In this document: positions 58,701-64,000 of the stretch, in pieces
How positions within the stretch are numbered: position 1 is the first letter of the stretch
Layout: each line of letters opens with the position of its first letter
Assembly: GCF_023898315.1 (NCBI RefSeq)
Contig: NC_064614.1
Coordinates: 703,252,720 to 703,316,719 of the forward strand
Source of the DNA: Schistocerca nitens
Taxonomy: Eukaryota > Arthropoda > Insecta > Orthoptera > Acrididae
Direction: 5' to 3'
DNA: 64,000 nt
Position numbers and translations under genes: made by a program
The notes under the pieces: model-generated
Database searches by the model: none
Told to the model about the DNA's origin: nothing
Seen by the model: the letters and a program-made list of their open reading frames with translations, nothing else

Positions 58701-60250
58701 CACAAATGTCATTTATACTACTACAATCTGCAGTGCCATGATTTTTCCATTCCTCATCTTTCACATATGTATGAAATGAAAGCCTAGTATCCACATGACA
58801 GAGATAGTGTTTTGTCTGACAAAACATATGGGGGTTGCATGCAGCCTACAGAAAATGCATAACTGCTTTCAGTAATTCACACCCACCTACTTAAAATTCA
58901 TAAGATCCTCAAAGAAATTATGCTAAGATTACACCAATTTTGTGTGTGTGTGTGTGTTGGGTGCGCACCCGTGCATTTGTACTCATGCACATGTGTATGA
59001 ATGCGCTATTCAAATGTTGCTGTTTCAACTAAGAATACATGCCAACGGTGGTTAGTTGGGAACTCTGAACGTATATAAAGAACCAATTCAAAATGTCTAT
59101 CACATAAGAAATCACTAGCATCAATGCATCCCTGTATTGCCAAGATGTTCCATTATTGAATTAATCCTTTTGTAAGTTAAATTTGTGGGTCTCTCGAGCT
59201 CATAACCAAAGTAAACTCTGAATACCATCTTTGGAACTACATTTATTCATTTCTCAAAAGAGAAACAAATCACCGTTACACTTTCTTCACTTTTCATTCT
59301 CTGTTGAAATTTGTTTGGACACTCGTCTTACTCAGTAACAAATCACATGATGCATATGGGAAGTAACCACTCGAGTATTCCGAACAAAAGCATGGACAAT
59401 GTAGACCAATGTGACAACCCAGTAGTTACTTTGATTCCTTATAATTAAGTGTTCATTTCCTTAAATGTTAAGATTGCTCTTTCAACATCCCCATTATCAC
59501 TGGAACATCTCCACTGACTCCAGAATTTTACTTTGAAAGTTTCTTAGATTTCATAATCTGCAGCTATACCTCAATATTTCTCCAGATACTTCACTTCTCC
59601 CGTAACTGTGTTGCATATCACGTTTACATTAAACATGTACCTGGACTTTTACCTGCTCTGCCACATAATTTGTAATGTTTGCACCCGACCCACAAGCCTC
59701 AATGCAGAAATACATTCACTAAAGTTACTGCTTGAATTTTTATGTAATTCCAGCATTCTGTTGGTATCAGCATCAACAACTCAATATATTTGTAATTTAT
59801 TGATTAAGGTTTCCATCAAAGTTGCAATTAATGTTTTTGTTAGTGACCAGTTTCAAACATACCTACATTAGAAGGTAGTGTTATTAATGAAACTGAAATA
59901 CAACATTTTCAAACATTTTGTGTGCAAAGATTGCAGCAGTGAAATAAATCTTTTTAATGACATATTTGCATTTGTAATGTTTCACTGTATATATCTGTTT
60001 TTACATCAGGTCAACATAACAAATGTTGTTTGACTGTATTACAATTGTATCGGTACATTCAAAATTCGACATGTGTCTTCACCTGTTTACAAACAAAAAT
60101 TTGAGAGGGGCCTTCAGTTGTCTATTATGAGTTAACGTGCACTGTCTCTAAGAGATCATAACGTTACAACTAAATACATAGATACTGTATTGATAAAAGC
60201 CTCAGACATTATTGCACTACTTTATAAATGACTGATAATTATGCTTTACC
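55705..60250. other. Long stretch without recognised genes
   Basis: Probably intronic or intergenic. Short open frames (for example 56674-56907, 57130-57363, 58375-58575, 59608-59871) carry no motif that I recognise. A (GT)n run lies near 58943-58957. AAGGGCCATGCAC at 55917 and its near-inverse ending near 58147 (GTGTATGGCCCCTT) could be very weak terminal repeats of an unknown element. Confidence 0.35.
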
Positions 60251-60479
60251 TAATCACAAATGATGGCTAAAAGCAGTCTTGTAGTTTGGGATGATATGTT
60301 CCTTGTATACAGTTACAAAATTCCAAATAGTGTGGCCTATATAAAATCAATAACATGTTCCACAATTCAATCCATACACACCAGATGCATAATACTTTTT
60401 TTTTTCATTTTTCACAATTTTATGTCATAGTTTAAACATTAATTGACCTGCTGTTAGAAAGGCTATTTTGTACTGTTTA

Positions 60480-60900
60480 GGGAAAACTATCTTCTACATC
60501 AACAGTGGATTAATCTCTACATTATTGACAAAAGTGTCTGCTAATAACCCAGAGAGGCAATTGACCATTGCCAAACCATGCTTCTACTGATAGACTTCCT
60601 CACCAAATTCAAAGTACATAATTAAAACTGAGGCTAAATTCAAACAGTTCAAGAAATTTTATTAGTTTGCCCTTTCTCATGGTCCTGCTGCTTATTAAAT
60701 TTCTTCTTATCATTTTTAAAGTTTCATCTATTGATACATTAGTGTATAGGTTTATTACGTCAAATGACACTAGTAGCATGTTGTCAGAGATCAGCAGATC
60801 TTTAGCTCTGAAGAAAACCTTTATTTATAAATTACTTCAATTTTTGTCCCCTTTTGTATTCCTGACTTATGTATGTCATTTTTCGGTTTAAATGAACATT
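60480..60900 (-). pseudogene. Penelope-like reverse transcriptase fragment
   Basis: On the minus strand LLVSFDVINLYTNVSIDETLKMIRR (about 60777-60703) is the motif A block of Penelope-like RTs (S-F-D-V-x-x-L-Y-T-N-V). After a shift near 60610, YFEFGEEVYQ, a stop, and KHGLAMVNCLSGLLADTF (about 60605-60520) correspond to the motif B region, usually GLAMGSPLS. The remainder to 60250 is too decayed to read. Different family from the copies at 19951-24372, judging by the sequence. Confidence 0.65.
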
Positions 60901-61029
60901 TGAAAAGCGTAATATGTGACACGTTTACTGGTGTCTATGGCCAATACAGTTTAAAAATAAGTTGAATGGCTGTGCTTAACAGAAAAATCAATGATCTTAG
61001 GCTACTTAATTACTGTGGAAAATTAAACT

Positions 61030-61311
61030 AACAAGGGGAGGCCGCCAATTGTGAAATTCAGATTCGATTCATACTGCGCATAATAAAAGCTCATGGCCAG
61101 AGGTGTAATGTGGCAAAGCACCAAGATGCACTTCTCAGCCGTTGTCGAGAAAATCAACAGTTAAAAGAAACAGTTGCGGTGAAATACTCTCTACGATTAA
61201 TAATTTTCTCCAGCGTCGTGGTGCAGCGGTAAGCGCTCGGGTTCATAATCCTAAGGTCGCCGGATCGAATCTCGCGCCATGCAACTTTCTTTTATAATTA
61301 TTTTTTTGTAA

Positions 61312-61314
<3 letters not shown>
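61030..61314 (+). repeat. Composite repeat with tRNA-like module
   Basis: From about AACAAGGGGAGGCCGCC (61029) to the (AT)n tract. The 3' part contains A-box TGGTGCAGCGG (about 61219-61229) and a B-box-like GGATCGAATCTC (about 61261-61272), with a loop TTCATAA that would give anticodon CAT. The acceptor stem does not pair, so it is a tRNA-derived relic. Confidence 0.55.

Positions 61315-61370
<56 letters not shown>
61315..61370. repeat. (AT)n microsatellite
   Basis: 28 uninterrupted AT units between the tRNA-like repeat and the fold-back repeat. Confidence 0.95.
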
Positions 61371-61374
<4 letters not shown>

Positions 61375-61970
61375 AAACATTCCATGTAGGAAAAATATAT
61401 CTAAAAACAAAGATGATGTGACTTACCAAATGAAAGTGCTGGCAGGTCGACAGACACACAAACAAACACAAACATACACACAAAATTCTAGCTTTCGCAA
61501 CAAACGGTTGCTTCGTCAGGAAAGAGGGAAGGAGAGGGAAAGATGAAAGGAAGTGGGTTTTAAGGGAGAGGGTAAGGAGTCATTCCAATCCCGGGAGCGG
61601 AAAGACTTACCTTAGGGGGAAAAAAGGACGGGTATACACTCGCGCACACACACACATATCCATCCGCATATACACAGACACAAGCAGACATTAATGCCTC
61701 ATCAGGAAAGAGGGAAGGAGAGGGAAAGACGAAAGGATGTGGGTTTTAAGGGAGAGGGTAAGGAGTCATTCCAATCCCGGGAGCGGAAAGACTTGCCTTA
61801 GGGGGAAAAAAGGACGGGTATACACTCGCACATACACACATATCCATCCACACATATACAGACACAAGCAGACTCTTTGTCTTTAAATATGTCTGCTTGT
61901 GTCTGTATATGTGTGGATGGATATGTGTGTGTGTGCAAGTGTATACCCGTCCTTTTTTCCCCCTAAGGTA

Positions 61971-63463
61971 CCGTATTTACTCGAATCTAAGCCGCACTCA
62001 AATCTAAGCCGCACCTGAAAAATGAGACTCGAAATCGAGGAAAAAAATTTTCCCGAATCTAAGCCGCACCTGAAATTTGAGACTCGGAATTCAAGGGGAG
62101 ACAAAAGTTTTAGGCCACATCTCCAAATCGAAACAAAGTTGGTCCATTGTAATATGAGACACAATTTAGATCGAATGAATGACGATACAGCTACAGTAGT
62201 TTGGTTCGAGTTGTAAGCTTAGCAGTTACGCTTTGCCAGGTAGCCATTGCTATGAGTCAGGCGCTCCGTCCTTATTTATACGGGTACAATTCCTTTTTCA
62301 CGAGCTTTGTCTGGTTTGAATTGATTGCTTATTTTTCTTTGATCTGATAAGCGCCGTTTTCTTTGTTATAGGTGTTTACGTCACTCTAAGCTGAAAATGC
62401 ATTACTGTACTGTGTCATGCATTGTTTGTTGCATTCTGATAGTGCGTGTTTACGGCCTGTCGCCACTCGCGGCATGGCTTCCTTTTGTGTGCGCTACCGT
62501 CGCTTATAATTTTTTTTAAAAAAAGAGGAATCGTCTCATTAGCGAAACAATGGCAAGAGACTGGTATTTGTTGTTACTTACACTGCTGCTTTCTTTGCTA
62601 ATGATTAACAAGAACCAAATAATAGACTGCGTATGATAGATGTTCTGAACGACAGTTTAGCGAAAATTTTTCTCCGTTTGAAAATCTTTGCAGGCGCCTC
62701 TTTAGTACGTTACATTCTGCACAGAAATTAGAGTCATCTTAGATTTAAAAATGTAGTCGATTGCCATGCTTCATTTCTGACTGTATCACTATTAGGCATA
62801 AGAATAATACGAATATAAAGATGGCATGATATGTATATTCTTCCGCGTTTGCTGTTGTCTCACTCTAGTTTCGTAGTTTATTAGGCAGACAGGATTTAAA
62901 TGAGATAGCAGCAAACACGAAACAATACGTAGTAAAATGTTTATATTCGTATTATTCTTATGGTGAAGAGAATACTGCATGTCATTCACAATTCATAAAC
63001 GTTCCTATTAGTAACCATCTCTTCTCACAGGTAGGGAAAAATCCAGAATGTAGAGTTGGCCATACTGACAAACATCCCAAACAGTCTTGCCAGTCGGATT
63101 TTCGTAGTACATTGAAATGCTGCTGCTACATTCGAAGACGAACAATACGGAATTTGTATTTACTTCGTTGGATAATGTACGAAAATGCAGCGGTCGAAAC
63201 TCGGAGCGGAGAAAAAAGCTCGTCTTCCCCCCCCCCCCTTTTTTTTTAATGACGCAGCGGTTTTGGTGCCAGTATTTATCTTTGTGCCTACAAAGCATGC
63301 CTATGTAGCGCTACATATATTCGACGGCAGAAGTTAGTTGTGGCGGCACCCACCAACATTTTTCAGAACTTCCGCTTGCTTTGCACTCGATTCTAAGCCG
63401 CAGGCGGTTTTTTGGATTACAAAAACTGGAAAAAAAGTGCGGCTTGGATTCGAGTAAATACGG
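61971..63463. mobile_element. Non-coding DNA element with TA target duplication (1493 bp)
   Basis: The ends are inverted repeats CCGTATTTACTCGAATC and, on the other side, the same with one later mismatch (AAGCCGCAC follows on both). TA stands on each side (61969-61970 and 63464-63465). Removing the element and one TA restores the surrounding repeat (CCTAAGG-TA-AGTCTTTCC), as seen in the uninterrupted copy at 61600. The interior lacks a readable transposase. Subterminal AATCTAAGCCGCAC is repeated three times at the left end. Confidence 0.82.
62797..62962. repeat. Hairpin: perfect 23-bp inverted repeat with imperfect inner stem
   Basis: The arm at 62797-62819 and its exact complement at 62940-62962 enclose a second, imperfect stem (CGCGTTTGCTG near 62846 with CAGCAAACACG near 62910). 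It lies in the middle of the 1493-bp element. Confidence 0.8.
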
Positions 63464-63657
63464 TAAGTCTTTCCGCTCCCGGGATTGGAATGACTCCTTA
63501 CCCTCTCCCTTAAAACCCACATCCTTTCGTCTTTCCCCCTCCTTCACTCTTTCCTGATGAGGGAAGTTTGTTGCGAAAGCTTGAATTTTGTGTGTATGTT
63601 TGTGTTTGTTTGTCTGTCGACCTGCCAGCACTTTCATTTGGTAAGTCACATCATCTT

Positions 63658-63662
<5 letters not shown>

Positions 63663-63712
<50 letters not shown>
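63663..63712. repeat. (TA)n microsatellite
   Basis: 25 uninterrupted TA units at the right end of the fold-back repeat. Confidence 0.95.
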
Positions 63713-63716
<4 letters not shown>

Positions 63717-63767
63717 CGCTGGCAGGTCGATAGACACACAAAAAAACACAAAAAAAACACAAATCTG

Positions 63768-63829
<62 letters not shown>

Positions 63830-64000
63830 TACCAAATGAAAGTGCTGGCAGGTCGACAGACACACAAACAAACACAAACATACACACAAAATTCAAGCTT
63901 TCGCAGCAAACTGTTGCCTCATCAGGAAAGAGGGAAGGAGAGGGAAAGACGAAAGGATGTGGGTTTTAAGGGAGAGGGTAAGGAGTCATTCCAATCCCGG
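63713..64000. repeat. Further copies of the fold-back repeat family, with an internal (TA)n
   Basis: GCTGGCAGGTCGATAGACAC at 63719 starts a short copy that breaks off into (TA)n (63769-63823). A fresh copy then begins GTGACTTACCAAATGAAAG at 63824 and continues through the TCAGGAAAGAGGG unit to the end of the window. Confidence 0.8.

Larger units (their letters stand above)
61371..63661. repeat. Large fold-back repeat with tandem 186-bp units, split by a DNA element
   Basis: The left arm (61371-61880) contains GTGACTTACCAAATGAAAG, GCTGGCAGGTCGACAGACAC and two tandem units of about 186 bp starting TCAGGAAAGAGGG (61516 and 61702). The sequence then turns around a short loop (TCTTTGTCTTTAAATAT, 61874-61890) and runs back in inverted orientation, is interrupted at 61971-63463, and ends with the complement of the start at 63464-63661. 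(AT)n tracts flank both ends. From memory the family is a dispersed Penelope-type repeat of grasshoppers. Confidence 0.75.

Noticed and set aside
61211-61286. Functional tRNA-Met gene (CAT in the anticodon-like loop)
   Set aside because: The acceptor and T stems do not pair and the sequence sits inside a repeat.
63568-63969. 133-codon frame with Ile-Tyr repeats
   Set aside because: It is a translation of (TA)n tracts and the fold-back repeat.
1-64000. CRISPR arrays, bacterial operons, phage or plasmid features
   Set aside because: Spliced host exons, SINEs, LINEs and mariner elements show an insect nuclear genome; nothing prokaryotic is present.

Overview
The window is typical of a large, repeat-swollen insect genome. 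Several repeat families (the tRNA-derived SINEs, the Penelope 3' ends, and the TA-flanked element with the CCGTATTTACTCG terminus) look to me like those of grasshoppers such as Schistocerca. That assignment rests on memory and was not checked by search. I see no prokaryotic features.

The one host gene I can support is the C-terminal part of a pantothenate kinase gene (fumble/PANK type) on the minus strand. It has four coding exons between 45914 and 38307 with consensus gt/ag borders. The exons encoding the N-terminal half are not recognisable in the window and probably lie beyond position 64000. The rest of the window is mostly intron or intergenic DNA packed with transposable elements (TEs), most of them broken and some nested.

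Layout: 1-2690, 5' half of a LINE on the minus strand (ORF1 with zinc-finger and SGNH domains; open endonuclease part of ORF2). 2719-5267, Tc1-like element split by a hAT element (3186-4282). 5440-6440, degraded LINE. 7121-8217, second copy of the same hAT. 9880-11535, diverged direct and inverted repeats. 11560-14430, RTE-like LINE (minus). 14500-15790, Tc1-like remnant. 15960-17630, LINE reverse transcriptase remnant. 17746-18516 and 19021-19891, two internally deleted IS630-Tc1-mariner elements. 19951-24372, two head-to-head Penelope-like copies with a SINE inside one. 24380-29080, eroded Ty3/gypsy-like retrotransposon. 29190-31730, SINE, fold-back element and tRNA-like repeat. 34867-35300, possible retrocopy with poly(A). 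38307-45914, pantothenate kinase exons with LINE, mariner and Tc1 copies in the introns. 46944-47988, palindromic Tc1 derivative. 48048-49388, mariner. 49460-49690, SINE. 50440-53230, degraded LINE. 53564-53827, short fold-back. 54281-55702, nearly intact Tc1-like element. 60480-60900, Penelope-like RT remnant. 61030-64000, tRNA-like repeat, (AT)n tracts, a large fold-back repeat and a 1493-bp TA-flanked element inside it.

Apart from the kinase exons, the coding sequence belongs to selfish elements, so the window's functional content is one metabolic gene (first step of coenzyme A synthesis). I did not find a convincing new biological system. The best leads are the ORF1 domain architecture, the inverted Penelope dimers and their short fold-back relatives, the twin hAT copies, and the 1493-bp element with an internal perfect hairpin.
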